64,000 nucleotides of DNA, from the NCBI GenBank assembly GCA_014898415.1, contig RCTD01000003.1:1550001-1614000 (forward strand), given 5' to 3'. The notes below the pieces were generated by a model. It was not told where the DNA came from, did not search any database, and saw only the letters and a list, made by a program, of their open reading frames with translations. Both the position numbers and the translations under genes were made by a program. Positions 12,678 to 24,300 of the stretch are shown piece after piece. The first letter of the stretch is position 1. Each line of letters starts with the position of its first letter. The DNA is from Stromatinia cepivora (taxonomy: Eukaryota; Ascomycota; Leotiomycetes; Helotiales; Sclerotiniaceae).

Positions 12678-13390
12678 AGCCTATATAGGGTATCTTGGCC
12701 ACGATTGGCTATAGTTATTGCAGTGTTTTATCCTATGGTTCATTTTAGAAATTGCCGGAGCGACGATGGTTTGTCGAAAGTAAGGAGGTCCAGGGTATCC
12801 AATGGTCTTCAAACTCAGCGTTAGCATAGTCGCTGTATGATACATTGATCAGTTCGTCTTAACGTCTGCACAGTTCAGCAAGGTGCAGAAGAGTTTGTTT
12901 GGTTCTGCCTGAGCTCTCAAAACTATCACAGCTGGCAACAATAAGTTGCCCTCATCAAGTTCGGTCGAAATTTTTGGAAGACATCTTGAGATTCGTTAGA
13001 AAACTGTAGAAGGCTCAAAGGACCAAAAGTCCAGCAACCACATTAGCTATTAACTTGGGCTGATTTCCTTCGGCTTAGTATATCGGATATAAACCAGTGG
13101 ATCAACCTGGATAATAAAGAGATCTAATGTCTGCCTAAATTTCCAAGACAATCGCTTAAATAGCCCGTGTGATGCCACTCTCATGCATATATTGGTGCCG
13201 TTTTAGCAATGAAATTCAATCTTGATGAGTTAGCCCACAGAGCATGTTGTCGTTCGACCTTTCGTACTTCTTTTAACTCCCGAATGAGTTCAATGTAAAA
13301 AAAAGTTGTAATAACTTCCAAATAACTGGCAATTCTACTCACCAAACATATTCCACCAGTATCTTGTTCCTCCTAGAACATTACAATATA
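12678..13390. other. Degenerate intergenic DNA
   Basis: About 700 bp between two pseudogenes. The minus strand has short blocks that may continue the adenylation-domain relic but no readable frame. Nothing else seen. Confidence 0.35.
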
Positions 13391-14024
13391 ATGGTTTCCG
13401 AAGACATTGACCCACTCCTACATGGATCGTCCTACGAAGCTCCTGGCGGCGGCTCTCTCTATGCGCCACTTCGCGACAAGATGATTGCTTCCACTCTCAA
13501 GATGGGGTAATATCGAGAAACAATGGCAGAATGGGGCGTCAACTGGTTCGACGATCAAGACCCTTTCAAACACGTCAAAAATCACGGATACATGCACTAC
13601 ATGACAACCCGCAACATGCGCGTGATATTTTCATTCGAGAGATGGTTGGGCAAGGAATGTTTTGACAATTTTATGAACATGGGGCGTATTGGATGCGTAG
13701 CTCAATCATGACATTGAACTTGAAGAGGCTTGTGAGGTTTCCGAATTCAGTAGGTAGACTTACTCAGCTCCACCTGAAACATGGCTCATGACTTGCATGT
13801 AGCTCTTCATAGCAAATCGCATAGTGAAAGCACTTCCCGACCGATACTGTGGCATCACGACGATATGCTCACTGAGACAACAAACTATCGTCGCCGAGAA
13901 GACAGATTATATAACATTCTTCAATTATGACACAGGAAGATCGGCGAATTTGATCGAAGCAGGAGGGGTATATAAGGATTTTTATGATGCCCCAGTGGCG
14001 CGTATGGAGAGGGAGAATAAATGA
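13391..14024 (+). pseudogene. Thioesterase-like (hotdog) protein, disrupted
   Basis: Reads as a fungal acyl-CoA thioesterase-like protein in two exons (13391-13749 and 13803-14024, 53-bp intron, GTAGGT donor). N-terminus MVSEDIDPLLHGSSYEAPGG, core EWGVNWFDDQDPFKHVKNHG, and C-terminal half LPDRYCGITTICSLRQQTIV to MERENK. Two lesions: an in-frame TAA at 13508-13510, just before YRETMAEWGV, and a one-base shift near 13706, where the frame must change between GCVAQS and MTLNLKRLV. Downstream of the shift the frame is open across the intron to TGA at 14022. Translation from ATG 13523 would avoid the first lesion but not the second. Two sequencing errors cannot be excluded. The family is moderately sure; the exact substrate is unknown. 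Confidence 0.6.
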
Positions 14025-14381
14025 CTGAGCAGTGGGAGAAAGATCAGCCAAAGAAGGTGAAGGCGAAGATTTGGAAGTAGGGTCATCAGGTCATAGAGCT
14101 GCTGCACAGTGCGTAGCAACAATGTACCCGAACACTTTATCCATATACATTCAAGGTGTCTATAAATACATCTTCTCGAATCTAGGTTATCTCTCTCTAT
14201 TTTGTCTCATCATGAGTTCTCTTCGTACCCTTGCCTGTAAAGTATGAAATTTTAGCTTTTTATTCTGTGGAATTTATGCTCGCTCTACCAAAAAAACAAC
14301 AACGCAAACTTCATTTACCCATAACAATGCAATGGCAAAACGAGAAACAATTCGCAAATTACTTAAACGCTGGGTGGGAAT
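14025..14381. other. Intergenic, convergent 3' ends
   Basis: About 360 bp between the thioesterase-like pseudogene (plus) and phosphoglycerate mutase (minus). Nothing recognised. Confidence 0.5.
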
Positions 14382-16395
14382 CTAACTCTTGACCAAAAGA
14401 CTGGTTCCAGTCATCTCCTCGGGTTGTTTCAAGCCCATAACTTCCAAAATCGTAGGTGCAACATCACCTAGAACACCTTCATCTGTTTGCTTGAGAGACC
14501 AGCCTTGAGGAGCGTTGGCCATAATAAATGGTACTTTGTTGGTTGTGTGGGACGTCTTGGGTTTGCCGTCGGAGAATTTCATTTCCTCAGCGTTACTAAA
14601 ACGTGGCTTTGTAAGTATGGCTTATTTCAAAGGAAAAAAGTAGTAAAAGTGATAGACATACCCGTGATCAGAAGTGATAAAAAGAACATATCCCTCCTTT
14701 TTACAAGTCTCGTAGATCTCGCCAATGGCCTTATCAGTAGCAGCAACACCAATTACTGCAGCTTCATAGACACCAGTGTGGCCAACCATATCAGGTGGTG
14801 CAAAGTTGTTCATAACGAACTCGAATTTTCCTTCAGAAATACGCTTGCTCGTTTGCTTGGCAACACCTGCAGCACTCATTTCCGGGGCTTGATCGTAGGT
14901 AGCGACACTCTTGTTTGATGGTACGAGATCTTGCGATTCATCTCTAACCTCAAGAGGGAATACCTTCTCAACACCTCCGTTGAAGAAGAATGTAACGTGA
15001 GCATATTTCTCGGTCTCGGCAACATGAACCTGGTTAACACCTTGGGCACCGAGAGTTTCGGCCAAAACGTTACCCATGTGCTGGGGCTTGAATGCGATTT
15101 CGAATGGGTAGTCGAGCTTGTATTGGGTCATGGTAGTAAGGGTGATGTTCTTTGGGTAGGCAAAGTCTGGTTTTGGCGAACGATCAACATCACCAAGGAG
15201 TAGGGTGATTTCTCGGACACGATCGGATCGGTAGTTGAAGAAGAAAACTTGGTCGTTATCTGAGAATGTTAGTTAGTACCGCTGACGAAGTTCGTAGAAA
15301 CTTGACCCATTTACCTTGGATACGAGCCTCCTTTCCTCCTACGATAATAGGCTTCAAGAACTCGTCGTTCTCGCCTTTCTCATATCTCTCCTTAATTGTC
15401 TTGACTGGGTCACTGCTCTCCTCTCCTTCACCGATACATAGACCGCTCAATGCAACTTCGACTCTGTCCCATCGCTTATCACGGTCCATAGCATAGTATC
15501 TGCCAACCACTGTCGCGATCTCACCAATTCCAATCTCCTTGATCTTCTCAAGAAGGGCTTCCATATAACCAGCGCCGGACTTTGGGTCGGTATCACGTCC
15601 ATCACCAAAAAAGTGAATGTAGACGTGGGGAATTTCGAGTTCCTTTGCAACTTTGAGGAGGGCGTAGAGGTGATCTTGCTTAGCGTGCTATTATTACTCG
15701 AGTAAGTACTGAATCCATCAATTGTACCAGAGGAGCACCTACAACACCACCATCGGAGATCAAACCGCAAAGGTGGAGACGTCCATTGCCATCCTTAGCA
15801 GCCTTGAATGCCTTCAAAACAACCTCGTTTTTGTTCAACTCCCCCTTTTTGATTGTTTGGTCAATTCTGACCACATCCTGCCATACGACTCGTCCAGCAC
15901 CAATGTTCAAATGTCCGACCTCCGAGTTGCCCATGAGGCCCTCTGGAAGTCCTACTGCCAAAGAAGATGCCTCAAGCTTGGTATACCCATCTGCGTTATT
16001 TGCGAAAGCGTCCATTACTGGAGTTTCGGCGTTTGTAATAGCGTCTCCATCTTTGGGTGAATTTTCACCTGGAACTCCCCATCCATCAATGACAACTGCG
16101 CCAAACCATTACAATTAGCCACGAGACTTCAAGATATACAAGTATATAAAATAGTGCAAGTATATAATCTGGTTTCTTCTTTGTGGGAGGTATAGGGGGC
16201 AGTAGTTTCTCAGTGTTGAGCTGAACTGTGGGAATAGAGGTTCGAGGCATTGCGAACGAGTCCCAGTATAACACGCCAAATAGATACGTTGACCCAACAG
16301 AATCCTATGGGGAATTTGATAGATACATCAAGAGATTGAGGATACTTGGAATCTTTTGACGTACTCAGGACAGCTTTGTTTTCGACTTGGACCAT
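14382..16395 (-). CDS. gpmI: 2,3-bisphosphoglycerate-independent phosphoglycerate mutase
   Basis: Glycolytic/gluconeogenic enzyme that interconverts 3- and 2-phosphoglycerate in the cytosol with a phospho-serine intermediate and two Mn ions (alkaline-phosphatase fold). Five exons on the minus strand: 16395-16365, 16095-15743, 15687-15315, 15259-14662, 14595-14382, in phase, 522 residues, the usual fungal length. Residues include the metal-site Asp14 in VIDGWG, the catalytic Ser68 in LMGNSEVGHLN, FFGDGRDTDPKSGAGYMEA, FFFNYRSDRVREIT, and the C-terminal metal sites MVGHTG and SDHGNAEEM. The first exon is only 31 bp and the first intron is long (269 bp); the other introns are 55-66 bp. It is divergent from MED9. 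Confidence 0.96.
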
Positions 16396-16906
16396 TTTGG
16401 CGAGATGGTTTGTTTCGAATCTAAACACAAGGCTATATCAGCTCTAACTTCGGTACTACTAAACAAAGAGTCTCAATGTCCGTCCACATTTCTTTAGGAG
16501 CTAGAAAGAATGAAAAATGTATTGAGGACCAAATACCAACGTACGAGAAAAGAATCTATTCTAAATCGATATAAGTCTTATGTACAATGAAGATTAGATT
16601 CGAAGACTTTTTTGAATGACTTGAGGAAATAAAAAAGTGAATTGTTGAGGGATAACTTGAAGAAGCTTTTTGCGCTTATGGTGGGGTCGTGGACGGTTTT
16701 CAGGCCCCTCCAAGCCGTATTTGCGAAACCGCCGCGATAAGAGCGAACCTGCCCTGCTTGCTTTTCTTAGCTAGCACAAGGACAAGGACAGATCGGACCT
16801 CTCCACATTCAATCTCTAACACGATTCGATTCGAGGATTTGAAGATACTGCAAAATTCGTTGACTCGGGTCCGACTTTCATAATCCATACGAAAGGTTGA
16901 TTGAAG
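16396..16906. promoter_or_regulatory. Divergent promoter region, gpmI / MED9
   Basis: The 511 bp between two start codons pointing away from each other must hold both promoters. It is AT-rich near the mutase start and more GC-rich near MED9. I cannot point to specific factor sites. Confidence 0.4.
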
Positions 16907-17353
16907 ATGACGACTACCCCATCGCAAGTTACATCGTCTCAAGTCCCTTCAACCATGATTCTCCCTGAGGGTCTTACTGCAGATTCAATCGATACAATCC
17001 CAGTTCTCTGCGAAACACTTTCTCGTCTCCAAAACTTCTCTCCAAGTAATTCGTCCGCAGCTTCTCCGCCTGGCGCCACCCCTTCTTTCAATGCAAATAG
17101 TACCGGGCCATTAAATATCAAAGATATCTATGCTGCAACCGATGGCATCAAACATAAATTACAAAAAGCGAGGGTGAGTGTGAAGGGTATGCCGGATATG
17201 CATAGAACTATTGAAGACCAGGAAGAGGAGATAAGAGAGTGCGAGGAAAAGATTGGACAGCAGAAGGAGGTATTGAATTTGTTGATGAAAGTAGGATTGA
17301 ATATGAAGAAAGAGCGAGAGGAGAGAGGATCTGGAGATAAAATGGAAACTTGA
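16907..17353 (+). CDS. MED9: Mediator complex subunit 9
   Basis: Single-exon, 148-residue protein. MED9 is a middle-module subunit of Mediator, bridging transcription factors and RNA polymerase II in the nucleus. The N-terminus is Ser/Thr/Pro-rich with LTADSIDTIPVLCETLSRL. The C-terminal half is the coiled-coil helix pair of the family: IKDIYAATDGIKHKLQKARV, then KGMPDMHRTIEDQEEEIREC and QQKEVLNLLMKVGLNMKKE. The ATG at 16907 follows in-frame TTG AAG; no earlier ATG is in frame. It is divergent from gpmI and convergent with the TBCC gene. Confidence 0.85.
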   Translation: MTTTPSQVTSSQVPSTMILPEGLTADSIDTIPVLCETLSRLQNFSPSNSSAASPPGATPSFNANSTGPLNIKDIYAATDGIKHKLQKARVSVKGMPDMHRTIEDQEEEIRECEEKIGQQKEVLNLLMKVGLNMKKEREERGSGDKMET

Positions 17354-17792
17354 GAGAGTGGACAGTCAAGAGAAGAAAGAAAGAGAGAAAGGAAGCAAAC
17401 ATTACTTTCGTATCGGGGAGCACACTTCATGAAGAATGAGGCCCAACGGGATTAGTCGGGTGTTCAGCACCATGCGATACCTTGTGAGGTACGCTAAATA
17501 AAGCTCCTTCAATATCGAACCGGCTTTTTTAAGCGTTCTCGTGCGCTGAGCCCCTTGGATGGCGAGAGACTGGACGCAGAGTGTTGGGATGATTAGAAGT
17601 TCGGGTAGAGCAAAATGCACACTCGTTCCTCAACGGCGATGCTATTATGATTTTAATACAATATCAACAATATGAAATCACAGAAGAAACGTTTTATTAC
17701 TCCGCTATAGCATTACCTAACCGTTCATTTTATGTACATCACTGGCTGACCTGCATCAGAGGACTATATGCTTTGAGAAAGGTTAATGATAA
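17354..17792. other. Convergent intergenic region
   Basis: About 440 bp between the stops of MED9 (plus) and the tubulin cofactor gene (minus). It opens with a purine-rich GAGA/GAAA tract just after the MED9 stop. A minus-strand 72-codon frame at 17402-17620 is probably fortuitous. Confidence 0.45.
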
Positions 17793-19123
17793 TTATCGTC
17801 CAACGAGCCCAACCTTCTTCAGGATATCATCAAGCCCGACCCCCGGCCCTCCTGGTACAACATCTGTCCAAATTTCCTCTTTCAATCTCTCCTCTTCGAG
17901 TAAGATACTCCAGTTTGGACTATGCTCTACTTTAAGCCACTTAAAGTCATCAACCTGGTCCCATTGGTTCTTGATGGATTCATCTGTAACATTCTAAACA
18001 TAAAGTCAGTGTTCTGTTATTAGCTAAACACTATGGTAGAACTTACCTGGGGATCCGGGATAGGTGCAAATCTAACATTGCTACAGTCCTCGATGATGGG
18101 CCGGCTAGCACAATGCAGGTATATATCTACATTCTTACACTCATGCATTCTGACTTGTCTTGACGTAACGACAATTATGCTATCCTCAACACCGGTAACA
18201 TGCGTCGGTCCTGCAACATGCCCAGCTATAATTAAAGAATGCTTGATGTTCTTCAAGGCAAGCCCAGCAAAAGGGGCTCCATTGACCGTCGGTACCGACA
18301 TATCGACGATACACCTATTGAGTTTCGTTATAGCCCCAGAAGAAGTTGCGCGGGATGCCGAGGAAGGTAGGATGATGTGAAGACCAGTGTGACCTGTGAT
18401 ATTGATGGTGCTTGCTTCTGAGAAACTCGGCTTTCGAATTTGGTCAGAGGTAGTGGCCATCTCCGCATTGTAATTCTTTGGGAATGAAGGTAGATCGCCA
18501 ACGATGTCTCTAGCACTGTTTTCACCGAGGGGTGTCATCAAATCAGCTGGCGTCGTGGCTATTGATGATTCAGTGGAAGACAATGTGGACGACCTCATAG
18601 CAGCGTCAAGACTTTCTTTGGCTAGCTGAGCGGCGTCGTTGATAGAAACCGCGGAGCTGTTCTTGCTCGTAGATGTGAACCGAAACCTAGTCCTTGGTGC
18701 GGCTTTGGCTTTTACCTCTTGTAAATTCTCTGAGAGACCTTTAATGGCCTGGTCGTCATTAGTACGGGTGCATCGATCTTCAAGGATATTCTTGCCTGAG
18801 AATAAGTTCTCTGATCATATGCTGGAAGATAATCAGTGGCATCGGCGACTTCATTGGATAGTCTTGTGATACTGGCAAGGCAGTGGTCTGTAGCATCTTG
18901 CCTTTCCCCTCCAACCAAGGAGAGATTCCCGAGCTGGCTTATTCGCTGTTGGAGATCTATTGAAAGATTAACATTCTCAGATTGTCAAATTCAGTAGCCG
19001 GGTAGATCTTGACTCGCCTGTCACTTCTTCTTGAAAGTGTCGATAGAAACGTTCCTTCACATCCTGCGACGATCCTGCCGACTGGTTGAATGGTGCACGA
19101 ACAGCTGGCATCGCCTTCTCCAT
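17793..19123 (-). CDS. TBCC: Tubulin-binding cofactor C (TBCC / C-CAP domain)
   Basis: Cofactor C acts with cofactors D and E as the GTPase-activating factor that releases native alpha/beta-tubulin dimers. Four exons: 19123-19018, 18956-18796, 18748-18047, 17993-17793, giving 389 residues. The N-terminal spectrin-like helix bundle includes VKERFYRHFQEEVT and GGERQDATDHCLASITRLSN. A Ser/Thr-rich linker precedes the beta-helical C-CAP domain (from about residue 195). The arginine-finger segment SRQVRMHECKN places R289 after Q287, followed by VDIYLHCASRPIIEDC. Introns 1 (19017-18957, GCGAGT...TAG) and 2 (18795-18749, GCAAGA...CAG) both start with GC. Every nearby GT alternative that I tried shifts the frame or hits a stop. 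Intron 3 (53 bp) is canonical. Confidence 0.93.
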
Positions 19124-19913
19124 TATATTGAAAAGCAAATGTATTGGAAACAACTACTGTATTACTATATGGGGATCCTTTCGCGACAAGCAAACAGGTC
19201 CTTTTACTCTTAAGATCTCGATGTGCGCCCGAAAATGGGTCAACTGGATGTAGAGTAGAGGCAGATAGCTTGATTTTCAAGCACACCACTTTTTGGCTGA
19301 TAGCGTGGCCGTATAAACTTCCTGTGATCTCAAATATGCAGTGGAGGCACACGAAGATTGCAAGTCGTGTTGATTGTAAAGATGAAATGTATGTGAATTC
19401 TTAGGAATTGCTGGCCTTATAACTAAACTACTCAAATTGTCGATCAATGAGGGGTTGGATGAGGTTCACAGCATAATGCGGGGTTAAACTCAACAGTTAG
19501 TATTTGCCGGCAGTAGTTCGATATTTGCATCACATCATGCACGTGATTTACGGCCAGAGGGTAAGAGGCTGGAAGGTTGCTCTTGGTCAAGGTTCAATGT
19601 TGTTGCTAACATAAAAATTATAAAGTTTTTTTTTGACACAGATGTTGAGGCAGTTTCTTGTGGGTGATGAGAACCCGCCAATTGCGCTGCTTCCTTTCAG
19701 CCAAAAGCAGACCCTCGAAACTGCTCACTTGTGCTCTAGGTCTTTATGAATATCATTTAGATTCCTGTGATCTGAGTTAGGTAACTCATGAAGTCGCCGT
19801 CAATTCATAAAACTGGAATATAGGCCTTCAGTCTACAATTTCAAAAAGATTTGCAAGCCCTAAACATATGTACATTGTTGTTCGATGCCTCCATATTATG
19901 AATACAAGGTCCC
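19124..19913. other. Intergenic, no gene seen
   Basis: About 790 bp between the TBCC start and the NDUFA11 stop, both on the minus strand; it presumably holds the TBCC promoter. Open frames at 19031-19404 are antisense or out-of-frame shadows of TBCC exon 1 and its upstream region. Confidence 0.5.
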
Positions 19914-20641
19914 TTAAGATCTAGCTGGTATATCAATACCGTATCTTTCCTTGATTCTCTCCCTTCTTCTCTCGTCGTAACCTGGTCCGTATATGCCTTG
20001 AAGTGATTAGTTGAACGTTCTTCAAAATGGCTGGTTAAACATACCTCTTCCCTCGCCCAATTCTGCTATCGTCTGTTCAATAGGTATCCTTCGGTTTTTC
20101 CTCAAATGCTCCTTTCGCTCAAACTCATCCACATTTGGATCTCTCTTGTATCCGGACAGGGCACCGCCAGTATAATCGAATGCACTAAGCACAACCGCCG
20201 CCAAAGTACCAAATCCAAGCACCGCAGGAGTTGTTCCGACTATCAATGGATTAGCATCAGTTCACTGGGAACGATTTGAGTGAGAGCTCACATCTTAATC
20301 CTAGGACTGATCCCGCCAAAAATCCTCCAATTGCAGTGTTGTAAGTGTCGTTCTTCTCTCGCAAGTTGGCAGATGCGTATTTTGTGAATTCATATGTTCC
20401 TCCGATCGCAGCTGGAAAAAGTCAACATGATGGCGGCCAGAAAAGTCGATTTGACGGGCTTACTGAGTACGAAAGTTGTGCCTCCTGTCCTTGTAATGAA
20501 ACCCAATGCTCCGATATTCTTCTTGTGTAAACTATTTTGGATCGCGGAAGTAAAAGCACCAGCCGTTCCTGCAATTAAGGCGCCGTTGATGCCTGCTTTC
20601 AGGGCATCTTGAGGATGGTAGATGTCACTATTCGGTGCCAT
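19914..20641 (-). CDS. NDUFA11: NADH:ubiquinone oxidoreductase subunit NDUFA11/B14.7 (Tim17 family)
   Basis: Accessory subunit in the membrane arm of mitochondrial complex I, related to Tim17/22/23. Four exons: 20641-20464, 20411-20292, 20239-20045, 19996-19914, with 48-52-bp introns, giving 191 residues. The start is MAPNSDIYHPQDALKAGING. Hydrophobic Gly/Ala-rich segments include LIAGTAGAFTSAI, TAIGGTYEFTKYASANLREK, AIGGFLAGSVLGL and AVLGFGTLAAVVLSAFDYTG. The matrix tail ends in GIYGPGYDERRRERIKERYG. The in-frame upstream extension to 20785 is probably untranslated. The start region is divergent from UBP2. Confidence 0.9.
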
Positions 20642-21362
20642 GTTGAGGCAATGCGGAGAGTCAATAGTTGAAATCAAGATCTCAAAAGTCGCTATGTCGT
20701 TGGCTTGAGGTTGATAGATCCGGGGTTTTTGGACGGAACATACCGCTAAACGCTGCTTGTGCGTAGGCGCCCACCCACCTTCCACCGGGGCTGGTTATTT
20801 CCGGTCATCACCATTCTAAGCTTCTAAGCAACAAAATGCAGGCAGATAAACCATCACCTTGTTTAGATGAGAATACATACAATTAAATACATATTTGACC
20901 ACACACTTGACAGAAAATAATTGTACAGATTCCTCTTTCCTAACCATAAAACTTGTCAATGCACCAGTTCCCATTCTCTTGTTGCTTGTATCCTCCTCGC
21001 CAAATTTGGAGATTCAATCACCGTTACACATTCAAACAACCAAAATTACATTGAATGCCTCGGTGGGCCCAAAGTTTTCACTCGTCTTCAAGTGTCTTCC
21101 TAAAGCGTATCCTTTCGAATGCCAGCCAATATATTGACCTCACTCCCAACTTCAATATAAACTCAAGTCTGCAACCTCTCTAGAGGCGGGGTAACTCAAG
21201 TTGGCAACGAACCACGTAGTATCGGTAGGCAAAGCGCGCGGCAGATAAGTGAGAGGTGCTATGTTTGACCACGAGAAGAGCCCTGGACCAGGCAAGTTCT
21301 GCGACGCATTTTCCTTATGAATTTAGAGACTTCAAGCCTCTCGCATATACTGAACTTGGCTA
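20642..21362. promoter_or_regulatory. Divergent promoter region, NDUFA11 / UBP2
   Basis: The 721 bp between outward-facing start codons. It contains AT-rich and CT-rich stretches, and an open frame at 20895-21137 that I take as chance. No specific site identified. Confidence 0.4.
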
Positions 21363-24300
21363 ATGGTTTGTGATCATGTAGGGAAGACGGCTCCTAGGTT
21401 AGTGAACGATCTACTTGATTACGATTTAAGGAAGAGCGCAAGGACAGGCAAACATATTCTCGTAGATTCGGCGCCAATATTCAATGAATCCCATGTTGAT
21501 CAAAGGCTCAATACCTCCAATTGTCACCATGAGCTTTATGAAAAAGACTCTCAAACGGCAACTCTGCGCCCACATGAGAACCCAGATCCCACAACAATCT
21601 GCAAGATAGCTGCATACTGTTCTAAATGCCGATATCATTTCCTGATAACAGTGGATTTTCGGGACTGGAAAGATGGACAAACTCCTTGTAATTATAAGGA
21701 TCTGGAAAACCCACTCCATCACTTTCGAGTAGTTGACTCTAGATCGTCGCAGGACTCGAAAAACACCTACAAATTTGTGGTGCATAAATTTTCATGTACT
21801 GCCGCTACCTGTCCAGTCAAAGTTGAAGTCAAAATATTGCCACCTAGGCTGTCCGCGAGTATGATATCTCTCTTGATAAATCCTCAAGACACTTTAGCTC
21901 GTGGACAGAAAGTAATTGAGGAAGATCCCGCAAGATTCCCAGGACACAGGCCGCTATATCCATTTCAAGTTCTTGGCAATCTGCGTAAATATTTACAAGA
22001 CGCAGGAAGTGAGAATAGAAGGGATATTGCAGCGAGAAACAAAAGGTTCCGATTGGCATTCGGAGACGATTGTGACAGCCTACTGAGTTACCTGGGATTC
22101 AAACTCGAGCTGAGACCATCGTCCAATCCCGTAGTATGTCTTCCAATAACATACTATACCTCGTGGTTCGGGGTTTAGTTTACAGGCTCCCTCTTACAAT
22201 TCAGTCACATCACTAACTTTTGTATCAGGAGGAATTCGAAGCATTTTGGATTTTACCCGTCGTCGATGATAAAAACCGCGTATTCATAGACGATATCACG
22301 TTTGAGCTCAACCAGCTCATGCTTGAGCGACCAGATATGGAGCAAAAGTCACCTTCAACTCAACCCCTCGACTCTCCCATCTATGCTCTACCTGATATTT
22401 TACAATCTTTGTCTTGTGATGACTATCCAAAAAGAGATGCCGTTCAAATTGTGGATTCTATGGAGCATCCTTGTTACGCTAGTTTAGGCGCAATCGAGCA
22501 ATTCACGGATGACCTGTTAGCTTGGAGCTATGACCGGCAATGTCAATGTGACCCGGAGAACAAGCCATACTATCTGGACTGTTTGCGGGAACTTGGCAAC
22601 GGACGCCGTAGTTCCGATCTACAAACGAAGGCTACGATGATCATGTCTACTGGAGAAGTCAGCCTGAAAGATATTGAGAAAGCTTACTCATTCTTCGCGT
22701 TGCGGAGAAGCGACATCAAGTCTGAGGCCGATGACTACATTATTGGTGTTTATAAGTCCCGTATTGATTCTGCACCTCGCCAAAAAGACGAGGCACGCGA
22801 ATGTCTGCGCGTGATAGCAAAGGATAGGCAGAGCACTGCTATAGAAACTGTAGCGAACGATAGGACAATGACGTTTGAAGAGGCTCTCGAATTCCTAAGT
22901 GTGACTTCAGATACTGCGTCGGATAGCATTGAAGCTGCTGCAGTTGCCATGGTATGTTCATAGCCTCGAATAAGAGTTACTTAGAGATTCTCAACTAACT
23001 TTCAAATAGTCTTTCGAAGGTGATAAGAATAAAGTCGCAAAAGCCTTAAGAGCTATTGCTAACAACCGCGGCAATGATTACACCCTGCAGCGTGCGGCTA
23101 CGTCCATGGAGTCAGGAACTGAAGATTCAAATCTTGACGTTGGCGAGGCGTACAATCGACTTCAAATCAACGATAGACGCGCTCCGGATGATACTGTACT
23201 TGCCTATTACGAAAGTTTGAGGGCTGGTGCTCCTGCTGGATCATCAGATAGCTATACAGAAGCATTCCGGGTGATAGCTCATGATCGACAGAGCAGTTAC
23301 TTGTTAAGAAAACTCGATGATCCAAATGCTGATATTCAAGCGGAAAAGTCAACAGTTAATCAACCTGTTGGTTTGGACAACATTGGGAATACCTGCTATC
23401 TAAACAGTCTTCTTCAATATTACTATACAGTAAAATCCGTTCGAGAGGTAGTTATGAATTTTGAACAAAATCGCATGTCCTTGAATGAAGAGGATATCAA
23501 GAAGAAGCGTGTTGGAGGCCGTGCTGTCAGTAAGCCCGAAATCATCAAGGCCCAGAAATGTAAGCTACGCATATTTCCTCGGAGATATCATTTCGCTAAT
23601 CATATATAGTCGTGATGGAGTTACACGACCTTTTTGAAAATCTGAAGACTGCCTCAACAAGATCCGTCAAACCTACCAGAGAGTTAGCCGAATTGACTAT
23701 ATTTAGCTCAGCAGCTGAAGCGAATTTTCGACGAGCTTCTATCAGTAGTCCAAGTGGTCCTCCAAACGTCGCATCCATGATGAGCCCCATCTTTGGGCCA
23801 GAAGGTCCCCTGACGACGACAATCCCTCCTCCACGTTCAACTGATGAGGACATTGAAATGGTCGACCGGCCTGAAGATAAAGACTTAAATCAGCGTGATG
23901 ATAGTAGTGAAGGCACGTTGGTAGAGGCACCGGATATGGATGGTTTACCTCCATATTCGGATGTTGTAGGTAAAACAAGTGCGGCAGTAGAAAAAGTCTG
24001 GGACAGCAAGACAGAGGACACTAGTAGTACATTTGACGATGCTGTCATGGTCGATGGTGATTCGGTATCCCAAGTTCCGGAAATCGTCCCCGCCGCGCCA
24101 GATAAGCCACCTCCAATTCCTCCAAGAAATAAAGCTGGCCTTTCCATACAGACAAATGATCAAAAAGAGGTCATCACCGACGATGACTTATGGAAATTTG
24201 GATCCCAGCAAGATGTTACAGAGGTCATCGGAAACGTGATGTTTCGTTTACAATGTGCTATAAAACCAACCAGTATCGATCCTGTATCTGGTGAGCAAAT

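Noticed and set aside
16075..16095. Apparent one-base frameshift in the G/C run of phosphoglycerate mutase exon 2
   Set aside because: On recounting, the run has four bases and VIDGWGVPG joins the rest in one frame; the gene is intact.
17402..17620. 72-codon minus-strand frame between MED9 and TBCC
   Set aside because: It lies in a convergent 3' intergenic region and has no recognisable domain or splice context.
20642..20785. N-terminal extension of NDUFA11 to the upstream ATG at 20785
   Set aside because: The family start MAPNSDIYHPQDA fits at 20641, and the extension is unlike a Tim17-family N-terminus.
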